Translations under genes and position numbers: made by a program | Part shown: piece by piece, positions 12,100-22,990 of the stretch | Position numbering within the stretch: position 1 is the stretch's first letter | How the letters are laid out: each line of letters opens with the position of its first letter | Notes under the pieces: generated by a model | The model's database searches: none | Seen by the model: only the letters and a program-made list of their open reading frames with translations | Told to the model about the DNA's origin: nothing | Assembly (NCBI GenBank): GCA_009823395.1 | Contig: CM020509.1 | Coordinates: forward strand, 7,348,001-7,412,000 | DNA length: 64,000 nt | Source: Thamnaconus septentrionalis | Lineage: Eukaryota; Chordata; Actinopteri; Tetraodontiformes; Monacanthidae | Reading direction: 5' to 3'

Positions 12100-12480
12100 A
12101 AAAAGCCCAAATGTCAGAACGTGACACGGTGCCAGCAGCCGGCGGCTTTGATATGCCGGCCGCTGGATGATGCCCATTTGATCGTTTCATTAGGAAATTT
12201 GCTCGAGGTGTCAAAGAGGTTCCCTATGTCTGCGCTGCAGCTATTAGGCTCAATTATAGCTGCCAGAAAGAAGGAGAACTGAGCCGGCTCTGTGCGCTGC
12301 ATTCAGAGTGGCCTTAGAGACGCACGGAGTCCGTCACAGAAATTGCTATTCATAACACTTAATGGCTTATGAATTAAGTTTTCCCTCTAATTATTCATAA
12401 TCGTGTGGAAGCTCACATCTGTGGCTTTGGGGGTGGGGGAGGGGTGGTTTAGCAGCCAGGATGTGCGGTTTATCGCACTC
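12100..12480. other. Strong candidate conserved-element-type island
   Basis: Dense homeodomain-type motifs: TTTCATTAGG, TCAATTATAGC, and from 12345 ATTCATAA, CTTAATGG, TTATGAATTAAG and CTAATTATTCATAATC. CTTAAT at 12358-12363 and ATTAAG at 12373-12378 form an inverted repeat. Confidence 0.4.
12429..12447 (+). other. G-quadruplex-type sequence
   Basis: Three runs of four or five G plus a terminal GG, separated by single bases, at the downstream edge of the 12.1-12.5 kb island. Confidence 0.5.
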
Positions 12481-13549
12481 TATTGTTTGTCAAGGTTTTT
12501 GTTTTTTAAGTTTTCCTATCTTGGATGAGCGTGAGCAGCAAACAGGACCGAGGGACAACCCTGCAAAGGCTTGAGGGGTTTTCAGTGGTGGTTCGGGTTC
12601 GAGGCCGATAGTCGAAGCTGCTGGTGCAGAGCCAAACTGCAATGACGGGCATGTTTACACACTGTGATCCCTCCAATAATGATGGAAAAGAAGGATAAGA
12701 AAACTGCAGCAAAAAGTTTTTACACTGGTGACAGCAGGTTAGTCAGTGCGGTGTGAACGAATTCATTATCACGGGTGCAGATTATTCAGACAGACGGCGT
12801 TTCTGTAATTTGCCACAGATGTCCAAAGGTTTCTAAAAAGCCCTCTCTGTGAGCTCCTGAACTACATTTAGCATTTTAAAAATGCAAAACAGGAATAGAT
12901 TTGTCAATTTTCCCTCCTTTTTCTACTCAAGTCCAGCATCCTTTGCACTCTGCTGGCTTACACAGATCCAGTAATAGAGCCAAAAAAGGTGACAAAGTTT
13001 GTGAAAATGCAGCAGCACCAGTCGGTTTTAAAACTGATGTGTGAAAGCATTTTTTTTTTTTTTCAAGGTCTCAAGAGATGAAAACGGAGGAAAGACAGAA
13101 AACATCACACTGCAGAAGCTATAGCGTGTACAAGCCTTTATGAAACATACACTATGAGCTGTGGACTGGTTTCCAAAGTATTATTGTTCTGTGGGATTTT
13201 GATGTTGTTACATTCCTATAATAAGATAGGTAAGATTGTATCAATTTAAATGACGTTAAACAAATAATTTAGGACGTTAAATCAAATAAGATGGACATTT
13301 TGGAACCTCCAGCGAATGAGTTCAACTTTGTGCCGACTCGACTCTCTGCTATCTGTGCAGCCTTGTGCAATAGCAGTCAGGGCCACGCTGCCATTTTATA
13401 TGTCCATTTTTTAAAATTGCCTCAGTGACGTATGCGCACATACACGCAGCTCTTCTTTTCACGTTTTTTTTTTCTTCTTCTTTGGAGCCACTTATAGATT
13501 AGATGTAATAGACATGCCGGGAAATGCGGCGCTGCAGGAATGTCGACCA
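12481..13549. other. AT-rich non-coding DNA
   Basis: Nothing recognised beyond poly(T) tracts near 13051 and 13466. Confidence 0.6.
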
Positions 13550-14147
13550 CATGTTCAAAAATAAATACGCCAGTGAGAATTGAAACAAGCACTCATAAGG
13601 TTAATCAAACCTAATTTCCCGATGGCTCCTCTGCTCCGGCCCCGGCAGAATTCCTCTCCCGTCATCTCTTTATTCTCGGATTCCTGTCGGGCCGACGCTA
13701 AGCCAGGCAAAACTCGGCCCTGCCACACTAGATTAGCTGCAAGCGGACGTAGTGCAGAGCGGAGCAACTGTTTCCCACCTTTCGCATTAAGTGTTTTGCG
13801 AAGAAAAAGAAAAAAAAAGTGGACCGGGGGGGAGAGGAGTGGTGGGTGGAGGGGCTGCATACCAGCAGAGATTGGGAAAAAACGAACTCACGAGTAAATG
13901 GGGGAACTTTGCCTCCAATTACATAAAATGCTTTTTGTTGCGTCTCTCTGGAGGAATCCCGACCTCTTTTATGATTTGCTGTAAAAGCAACGGCACAGTG
14001 CACTGGGTTGTGTAGCTTCCGCTTAATTACTTGCGTGTTTTGTTTTCTAGACTTTGCTGCGTCTCTGTTGTGTCGAAAGCCAAACACAAACAGACGGAAC
14101 CCCTTTGCTGATGTGGTCAACAAACATCACAACTTTTTTTTTTTCAA

Positions 14148-14180
14148 GTGTGTGTGTGTGTGTGTTTGTGTGTGTGCGCG
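14148..14180. repeat. (GT)n with GCGCG end
   Basis: GT repeat with one TTT interruption, ending in GCGCGC; alternating purine/pyrimidine. Confidence 0.92.
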
Positions 14181-14474
14181 CCTCTCCGCAGCCCCTTTAG
14201 CGGTGTCGCCTTTCGGATTCCCGTCTGGCTCCATCTCCTTTCGGCCCGAAGAATCGGCGTCCTATCAGCGAAATCAAAGGCGATTACACAGCTCGCCAGT
14301 CATTTAGGATCTCTGCGGCCGCGCTAAGTATGCAACGCAGGCCGCAGCCCCAAAGTCTCTGTTTATCCAGCGAAAGTGCTCTGTAATTTATTTAAAATAA
14401 TCTATTTTAACAAATAAAGAGGCCATTGAGTGAGGCGCATTGCTGTGGGGGGCGAGGAGGAGGGTGGCGGGGTC

Positions 14475-14498
14475 GGGGGTGGGGGTGGGGGTGGGGGG
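14475..14498 (+). other. G-quadruplex-forming sequence
   Basis: Four G tracts of 5, 5, 5 and 6 residues are separated by single T residues. This fits the canonical quadruplex rule with one-nucleotide loops, the most stable class. More G runs follow at about 14540-14551. It lies in the CpG-rich 13.5-16.5 kb block, just upstream of the (GT)25 tract. Confidence 0.85.
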
Positions 14499-14662
14499 TC
14501 CGACATTTAAAATACCCCTCGGCAAGTGTGACTGGCTGTCGGGGGGGGGGGTTGCCCTGCTCTGCACAGCGATTCACCTGAGGCTTTGCAGAGCGCCGTC
14601 ACATGGTCAGAGCACTTGGCCTCTGTTGATCTCTCAGTCCTGATTAGTGCGGTGAAACCCCT

Positions 14663-14664
<2 letters not shown>

Positions 14665-14714
<50 letters not shown>
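14665..14714. repeat. (GT)25 microsatellite
   Basis: An uninterrupted GT tract. Confidence 0.97.
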
Positions 14715-14716
<2 letters not shown>

Positions 14717-15308
14717 CTCAGCCTCCCAGCGACGGAGGGCTGGTTTGGAAGAGGGACGTTTCGAGGAGGGGCTTGAACCTGAAAGGTGGCGTCGCCAGAA
14801 ATGGAGGTGAACAGAAGTGACTCCGCCCACTGGCCCCCTTCAGGTGTCTCCTATCTGCCTGCTGGATGGCACCGCTGGACGCATCAAAGACAGCCCCAAA
14901 GAGAGGCGGGCGGCCCAGCGCTAAGAGGCCCCCGCTACACGGATGGAGCCAAGGCACTTTTGCTTTATTTGGACTTGTTTGGCCTTATTTGTTTGCGCAC
15001 CACACAGCTTCTGACTTGGCGAGATGGCGGCCGCCGTTTTTTTTTTTTTTTTCCCCAACCCTTCCACTTTAAATACCTGCAGTATGCAAACTTGTTGATA
15101 CTGGGTCGTAAAAAATGGCCCGTTTCCACGGCGAAATCTTATACATTAATGCTTTCTGTCAGTTTGGCCGACAATGCGCGAGTCTGCGATGCCACCGCAC
15201 TCGATGGCCGATGCAGGAAGGTTTCCAGCGCCACGTCTTTGGCCATGAATCGCATTTATTCATGAGATACGCCGTCGTTCAAGGGCTAACGACGCGTCTA
15301 ATTTTTGA

Positions 15309-15344
15309 GCGCGCGCGTGTGTGCGTATGTGTATGTATGTGTGT
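15309..15344. other. Z-DNA-type alternating purine/pyrimidine tract
   Basis: Thirty-six consecutive bases alternate purine and pyrimidine without a break: GC steps first, then GT and AT steps. The GC-rich start is the kind that flips most easily to Z-form under negative supercoiling. Confidence 0.65.
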
Positions 15345-15810
15345 TTGTAGGCCGAGGGAGGAAAGACGGAGACGAACCATTTTAACCCGACGTCTCTAGG
15401 AAAACATGGGGAGGCCGTGGCTGGCATCTGGTGAAATGTGCGGTCGGTCGAGCAGCGAGTCTCCTCGGCGCAGGCCAAAGAAAACCCGGTTTAGTGTGAC
15501 GGCCGTTTCCCTGCATGGGCGGCGCAAAGTCCAGAAGGAAAAGCAGGAGGAAAAGGCTTCGGGAGACGTTGTCACTCCCGCTCAATAGCCGTATTTTCAC
15601 GGGCCGCATCGGGTCTGGTTTTCTCGACCCCCGAGTCATTTTCCGATATCTTCCCGTTCATCCTCCGCCGTGCGCTGACAGATAAGGCCTGTGTTGCCTT
15701 CTGAATGGCTCTGTCTGTGTTGGCCGACACTGTGGTTTGGGTCAGAGAGTCGGGGTTGGGCTGATGGATTACTTTACTAATGATTTTGGCCCCGAGAGCC
15801 GGCTTGTTTT

Positions 15811-15841
15811 AAAAAAAAAAGAAAGAAAAAAAAAAAAAAAA
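15811..15841. repeat. A-rich tract
   Basis: Nearly pure A with two G interruptions, inside the CpG-rich 15-16 kb block. Confidence 0.9.
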
Positions 15842-16500
15842 GAAGCGTTTTCGGCGGGTCAGTTTGAGTTTCACTCTGTGAGCTGCGCGCAGGACACGTC
15901 TTCCCCTGACCCGGCCAAAGTCGACCGCCGACTTATTTATTGTTCTTGTTTTACAAACTGCTTCTAATCTGCAGAGCAAAGAAACAAGAAACTCCACTGG
16001 CATGGCTAATTTTCAAAACTTACAGCGAGGCGGGGATTTCTTTTCCCCGCTCAAACAAAAACCCTGCCGGCCGAGCGGCGGATGCCTTCGCCGTAACACA
16101 ATATGCCGCCCCGGCGTTTTGAGATGTTTGCACGTACTGTAACGCCACGGCGGAAGATGTCCTCGGCGATTGGGGCCACCCAGACTGCGGCGTTGCGAGG
16201 GAGCGTGCCCCTTGCCTCCCATCGGGGGCAACAAGGTCTTGTGTCCACATTTCCAGCCGGGCTGTCACTCACAGTAGGGGAGAAAGGGTTCTGTCTTGGG
16301 GTCAACACTTATGTTCTCCAGCTAAGAAAGCAAGGCCGACTCTCGGAGGACAGGCAGCAGTTCAACACAGCGGCGCTTTGTGCCGCATCCGCACGAGGGC
16401 CCGGCGCAGACGAGCTCGGAGATCAGCGGGAGGGATGGGATGATGGGCGGGGGAGGGGTTCAGGCAGAATGCGTGGATACGTTTAATCAAAAAAAGAAGA

Positions 16501-17099
16501 AGAAAAAATGTGGGAGTGTTGCAGGTCTGTTTTCAGGAAACAGACCACCGAGTGACAATCAACTACAATGACGAGGAACTTGCAAGTGCGTCATTGCAAA
16601 AGTATAAGAAAATAGTTGCCAATAGTTGCAGTTCCTGGCGCTTGACCTGACGAGGTTCAAGTCTTCTGCACGGAGATGGCAAAGTACCAGAAGCAGCTCC
16701 AATCAAACTCCAAGAACATTCAGAGAGAAACCTGCTCCTCAAACTGCAAACTGCATCATGTAGCAACACAATCGCTAATCTGACATTGGCATTGATTTTG
16801 TTAGTGTCTTCCTGTACACATGTCTAATGTTGTGAACACAACCTCCATGAAAAAAAGCAGGCTCTGACCTTGCCATCAACGTGTTCATCATCTGCGATCA
16901 TGACCTTAACATTGCTGCAAACGGACTTTGACATAAAATCAACCTCATAACGTGAGGAAACTAGCTTTGCTTGCTGATTTGAACAGTCAAAGCAAGAGCA
17001 GGTTGCAGCTCTTCTTCTAACTTCAGCTGCTGATGTCATGACTACGGTCACGAGGGGAAAAGTGTGTGAAGAGTCTCTGGTGCCAATTTGTCCATCTTT
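16501..17099. other. Non-coding DNA
   Basis: Only the tandem AATAGTTGC duplication was noted. Confidence 0.6.
16611..16630. repeat. Tandem AATAGTTGC(C/A) duplication
   Basis: A 10-bp unit is repeated once with one mismatch. Confidence 0.85.
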
Positions 17100-17420
17100 G
17101 AGCCTGTAATTGAGTTAGCGAGGATTAGCGCACCCATCTTTTGGTCTGAATGAGATAAAAAGAAGAGGGCGGTCGGCCGACACATGCTTGGGCCGGTTGT
17201 CACCTTTTAATGTAATTTGGCTCACGGAGCTCGGCGCTTCTTCTGGTGTCGGGTTTCTTTAAAGTGGCTAATGCCTGCAGTGGCTGAGTAGCCACGGGGG
17301 ACAAGAGAGGTCAGTGTTTCAGGGTGGAGCGTGCGGAGAAGGTGTGGGGGATCTTCCTGTCATTCACCGTGCGTCCCACCCAGCCCTGGTGACCTCTGAC
17401 CCCCACCCCTCACACAGACA
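17100..17420. other. Candidate conserved-element-type island
   Basis: GAGTTAGCGAGGATTAGCGC, with two spaced TTAGCG-like units, CCTTTTAATGTAATTTGG and a DR1-like site at 17390. Confidence 0.3.
17390..17402 (-). promoter_or_regulatory. DR1-like nuclear-receptor element
   Basis: TGACCTCTGACCC is two half-sites with 1-bp spacing and one mismatch, in the 17.1-17.4 kb island. Confidence 0.35.
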
Positions 17421-17930
17421 ATCCAACAACCTCAGAGACTCAGGCTGTGTAAGGAGATGCTTTGTGTCCCCAGAAAGACACGTTTCGGCACAGTTTCAGC
17501 ACTAAAAGGGTAAAGTAACAAAATCTTATGGTACTGCAAGTTACACATCCACAGTTTTTAAAAAAATGTGCAATCTGTATTTTCTTAACAACCAGTGAAC
17601 TATAAATGTTGCAGTATTTGCAAAAATAAAGTGTCAAAGGTGTGAGTTAGTTCTGATCTTAGGCTCTCTGCATTTTCTTTGTTCTACATTACAAAACTAC
17701 GACTACAGAAAAAGTAAAAGGCACATCTACATTTTCTCCGCTTACCCCCTTTTCTCATCTTTCCTTCAACATAAGGAAACTAAAATGCTGCAACACGTCA
17801 GATCTGAAACTTGCTGGAGCTTTGGGAGTTTCAGAAGCAAAACGCTTGTTCGTCATATTTGCCCGAGCGCAAAAGATGGCGCATGAGTCGAAAATAAAAC
17901 TGAATTATCGTGCCATCTCAAGTATGGCAC

Positions 17931-17950
17931 AAAAAAAAAAAAAAAAAAAA
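17931..17950. repeat. Poly(A) tract
   Basis: Twenty A residues; no target-site duplication or retroposed gene was recognised beside it. Confidence 0.92.
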
Positions 17951-18099
17951 GGATCAGAGAGCTTTTATTTCAGTGGAGATTTTTACCTTTATTGTGTCTT
18001 TGTGTTGCACTGACAGATGGTTCCTATCGGTCATCAGGGGGAGGTTAAGATAATTTCTAGAGTGGAAAAAAATGGGGCTGTTTAACCTCAGACTGCCTA

Positions 18100-18134
18100 C
18101 TATTGGTCACCATGGGTGCCTGCAGCCTGCCAAT
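18100..18134. promoter_or_regulatory. Paired inverted CCAAT boxes
   Basis: CTATTGGT at 18100-18107 and CCAAT at 18130-18134 have box centres 28 bp apart. There is no TATA box downstream, so this is weaker than the pair at 49962. Confidence 0.25.
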
Positions 18135-18780
18135 CACAGTTTCTGTGCTCCCAACTTTCTGTCTCACATATTACTCTTTTCTCCCCCTTCCTCCATATGT
18201 AGTAGGAACCTTCAATCAGTTTCACGATGACACAATCTCTCCGTTTTCACGCTTGTGAGTCACTTTCCAGTAAGACGCACACGCACACACACACACCTCC
18301 TTTTGCCCAGCTGGCAGACATCTGTTGATAATCATTGCCCAGTCTCAGCAGAGAACCTGTGATATTTAATATTTCCTCACCACTTGAACAAATAAGCTCT
18401 AATAACGACAAGGTACTTGACCACAGGGGTAGAAGAGATGTGCAGGATGAAAGGAGCCGTGCGCACTCGGCCCGAATCTCACTTATTAAACTTTCCGTAC
18501 AATTTTACCCTCCGCATTTGATACGCGCCGGTGAAAAAAAAGGGTAGACTTTAAAAAACCTCCCAGAAGTCGAAACAGAGAATAAACATTTAAGACACAC
18601 AAGAGATGGAATGATTAGTCTCAGCAGGATGGACACAGACGTGCACTTGCAGCTGCACGCACTCTCTAAAGCTGATGAGCTGCAGAGGCCACAGAGGATC
18701 AGGACACATTCACAAAACACTCATTAACTTCCTTTACAAAGCTGCTTTTGTGACCTGCCAGACCCTTGGCCACTCTCACC

Positions 18781-18784
<4 letters not shown>

Positions 18785-18860
<76 letters not shown>
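18785..18860. repeat. Compound (CT)23(CA)15 microsatellite
   Basis: Perfect CT repeat at 18785-18830 passes directly into perfect CA repeat at 18831-18860, with no interruption at the junction. Confidence 0.97.
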
Positions 18861-18865
<5 letters not shown>

Positions 18866-19817
18866 GAAAGAAGTACATAAACACTAAATGGGCTAAGGAT
18901 TTAAGTTTAAAGTGTTGGATATTTTTCTCGCGTAGGCCAACTTAAAATATCAAAAAATGTCTAACGCTGCCCTGTTAGGCTACCTTCATAGCGAATAAGC
19001 TTTTTAATGCATGTTTGAGTTGGCAAAGTTGAAAACAGTAAGCAAGTCATTGATTAAGATGCAAAGAATTGCGACTTAAATTAAAACGCCACGTCCAGTC
19101 TGAGGTTGATGCAACAGCCGTTTTTCTTGTATAGCATATTTACAGATACAATGACAAATTCATAAGTAAATTAAGAAAAACTTCACTATAATCAGTTTTG
19201 TGCCATTGCAGATATTTTTTTTTATCATCTCTGGCGAAAAAAACCAAAAAGTTACTCAACCAACAATCATCTTTTTTTTTTTTCCGTGGCTCATCAGCAT
19301 TCAGATAAGCAAAACTCTACACCGGTGGCAACATGCCACAGCTGCCTCTTCGCACTAATGGGTTTAGCACAAGGCACCACTTCCTGTCTGCCCTCAGATC
19401 ACAGTGAGAAACCTCCTCGGGTTTCATCTCGCAAGAGGAGCTGCAAATGTAGCTCAGCCGGGTTCACTTCCAGCAGATGAGTAAAGAGGTTTGAGGAAGA
19501 GGTCATCCACACACTGGGGACCCCCAGCCCCCTTGCACTCCTGCAACAGCTTCGCACAAGACCACCGAGGTGACGCGTAAATGAAACGACAGGCCGCATT
19601 CTTATCCCGGCTGGCCGAGGCCGGCGGGACGGAGCGTGCGCAGGGGCGAGGACGGATACAGCGTGCGAGCTCTGAGTTTGTGCAGCGCGAAGGTGTGTGG
19701 AGACATCTTTATGCACTCTGACATTTACATTCAATATGCCCACTGTACTGAGAGCAACTGAGGAGAGGTTGGAGTGGCCGCGCTAAATATCATATAAAGG
19801 CATACTTGTTTCGCTGG

Positions 19818-19852
<35 letters not shown>

Positions 19853-22329
19853 GGTGATGGGGGGGGGACACGCAGCGGAGTCCAGAGTGCATCGAAGTAG
19901 AGAAACAAACTTCATGATGGATGATAGAGAAATGAGTATCTGGGCCGAGAGGGGAAACTTCTAATTATGAGAAGGGGAGGCACATGCTCCTTCATCCCTA
20001 GGGGGGCTTCTCAAAGCCTCGGTGAGGTCTTTAAGGGATGGACAAGACCTTTGCCAACCGCAGCCCACCAGCCTCCTAAACTTCTGCTACCACAGCGCTG
20101 TGAACTATCACATAATCAAGCCCTTCTCACTGCACATCTGAACACACCTCCCCTCCTCCTCCCGCTCATTTACTGCCTTATAAACAGGCTTTTGGTCAGT
20201 TTTTGCCTCCCTAAAAAGAGGCTTGCTGGTCTCTCCCCACCACCCCCAACATAGTACTCCATTCATCATAGGCTGGTGTAGGGAAACCTACAGCTCTTAC
20301 ATTTCCTGTAACTGGAGTGGTGGAGGTCCAAAGGTTAGCATTAATTTTACAAGAAATTAGCTAAAAAAATTAATTAGTTTCTGACAGTTTTGGCACTGAG
20401 GTCAACTGTATTCACGCAGGGTTCGGCGCTGGGCCGACGGTGGTGGAGGTGTCTACATGTGTCCGTGTTTGGCTACAAACCAATTTGTCACCTTTTATAC
20501 TCTCGACTTCCTCTCAGGTCAAGAGGCCCCCGTGGCGCCCTAAATGCACACCGCCAGCTCATGAGCGTGGCGCTGAATCCGGCGGTGGTAAGGTATAACT
20601 CTCCCTGTCAAAACAGTGGAGGAAAGCACGATGAACCGTTGGAGTTCTAGTCTGCTCAACTCTTGGAAGCAAAGAACAGACATGAGGTCACTGCTTCAGC
20701 GCAGCACTTGTTAGTGCCGTCTTGATCTTGACTCAATTGTTGGCTTGGAGGAACTTCACACAAGCTTTTCAAAGTGCTTAAAATGGGCAAGTGGACTTTC
20801 TTCTAGAAGAAGTTTTTAGAAGATGTTTGCTACGATCAAAAGAACGTTCCTCGAGCTGAAGATGAAGGTAAGCGGCCGAGTCTTGACTCGAGGGGCCCGG
20901 CTCTCGTGGGTTGTGGCATGAATTTGTGGCTTTGCAAAGTGGTTGTTTGGGTTCCCCACATCTGTGCACCTCTCGCTGTATTTAACAGCCTATATAAGCC
21001 TTTCTCCTAGGCAGGACTGCCGGACGGTCGATATGTTATTTTGTTGAATGACTTGGTTTGAGTTACTGTACACAACAAAATGCAAATGACCATAATAATT
21101 GATGGGTTACTTGCCACCAGTAAACTGGTAGAAGACCTGATTAACTGATGAACTTAGAAACACAAGGCCAGGATAAACTAAAAAAAACCATGAGTGACTT
21201 TTGACATAAATAGTTTGTCAAACTAGCTTCGTGTGGCTGTTCCGTTTACAGTTTACTTGTCCCACAAGGTGCTAATTCCTCAGGAAAGTTATCTCATTAT
21301 CGCCACAGGGCAACTGAGTTTTGCAAGAATTTGGTGTTGAACCTAAAAAATGACAACTTGGATGTGTTCCTCTCTGGCCTAACCACTTTCTCAATGTGGG
21401 CTGTTGTCCAGCAGCAACATGTACTCACTTCATCGGTGTGCCTTACAGTGCATATTGACATGTGCAGATGATGTTTTGAAATAAGGGCCAATCATATATT
21501 TTGACAAGACAAACGCGAAGCTCATTGGGTGTTTCTGTTTTTGAGTGAAATGAAAACACGACGTGATGGTCATTCACACCGATGTTTTCTTGCAGTGTGT
21601 ATTGCTGAATGTGCGCACTGTCAACGTGAAAACGAACGGAAAAGGGAGCTTTTGATAGGCAGAAATGCATCCAGCTGTGAGCTGGACCCAACGCGTGAAG
21701 TATAAATAAACTTGTATCTCATGGCAGCTTTTCAACCAACCACTGGCTAACCTGGGGATTTTGTTTCAAATTAGAATTTCTTTGTAGATCCAAACATATC
21801 TCACATAATGATAATAAGAAGTGATGGGTCTTGAAATACTGTAGGTTTCATTGGATGTTGGCATTCAATTGAGCTGCAAATCCAAAAAGATGCTAAAAGG
21901 GAATTATCAAGTTACTTGCACCTGCTGAGTGGCAGCACACTGGCTCTCGTTTATAGTTTATTTTTTCTTTAAAAAAAAAAATACTATGTCTCTGAGCTCA
22001 GAATTAGTCCAACACTGAAAAGAATCAAAACATTATCAGGGAAGTTGAATAGAGGAAACCTAAAAAAAAACAAAAACAACCCTTCCTTGCTGTAGATGAA
22101 GATCAGTAATAATTGGACCGGTTTATATTTTAGAACACACAGTAATCAGGGCTCATGCATCTAAAAAGATTTCACCCCGCAAGATAAAAGTTACACCGAA
22201 TAGCAATAAATACCTAAACTCTTGACCATCACACACATTAAGATGTTTTCGTTATTCGCGTAGTCAATCATGTGCACTGACATACAAAAACATACCGGGA
22301 CACTTAGCAAAGAAAACCTCATTTATAAC
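18861..22329. other. Non-coding DNA
   Basis: Mixed composition with a small GC-rich patch near 19560-19700 and another near 20500-20600. No gene, transposon or strong motif cluster was recognised. Confidence 0.55.
19820..19851. repeat. (GT)n microsatellite
   Basis: About 16 GT units, followed closely by a run of G residues. Confidence 0.95.
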
Positions 22330-22990
22330 ATGCTTCGGTGGATATATTATGCATATTTAGGGAAAACCCGTGGATGGCTTTGGGACTGTTTCAAGTGGCA
22401 CTTGGGGCAATGTTTGCTTTAATTAATGAAATGGAAATGGCCATTAGAATTAACACCTTAATTATCTTTGGAAATAGTGCTCGACTTCACGAGGGCGAGG
22501 TTGAGCTCCTTAAAAGCCGAGCTGTGTCCAGTAACGAGAGGTGGGAGGGAAATGTGGGCAGCCTAATGAAGAAACACAGCAGGAACATGAAAGGGTGGTG
22601 AGAGCGGTACCCTTCGTGGCAGGGCGCGTCGGGAGACTTTTTCTCGTTTACTTTAGCCTGGCTGCCTTTGAGGGTGATAGAACGCAGGTTTCCTCTCCCA
22701 TTCATACGCCGCGAGCCACTCTTGGATGTTGCGTACAACATGAAATATTTTTGTGGGAACATCATCACGGTTCAAATATATTGGCAATGGCAACGGGGCA
22801 TAAGGGCTTCCCTATGTGTGCCACAAGATGAGAGGGTGTTTCTTTGGCTGGCGCCAGAGGCCCTGTGAAGCGCGAGCGGCGCCGCATGTCGACAGTGGCG
22901 GCGCTTGAATAATGTTCTCAGCGTCAGAAACAATGAGAAGTGGTTGGATCCAGCGTGAGGAAAGGATGAGACACCGGTTCGGGGAAAGTG
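22330..22990. other. Strong candidate conserved-element-type island
   Basis: TTAATTAA at 22419-22426 and TTAATTA at 22458-22464, with GGCCATTAGAATTAAC between them. Complex and non-repetitive, extending into a mixed segment with GCGCGAGCGGCGCCG near 22870. Confidence 0.4.

Larger units (their letters stand above)
13550..16500. other. Large CpG-rich block
   Basis: The longest GC/CpG-rich region of the window. It includes an island-like segment with CATAAGGTTAATC and CCTAATTTCCC at 13585-13625, the G-quadruplex at 14475, the (GT)25 tract and the Z-DNA-type tract at 15309. Many shadow frames are open, but none has recognisable domains. Confidence 0.45.
17421..18784. other. AT-rich non-coding DNA
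   Basis: Contains the 20-A tract and the paired CCAAT boxes at 18100-18134. Confidence 0.55.

Noticed and set aside
17931..17950. Poly(A) tract as the end of a processed pseudogene
   Set aside because: No upstream coding similarity or flanking duplications were found.
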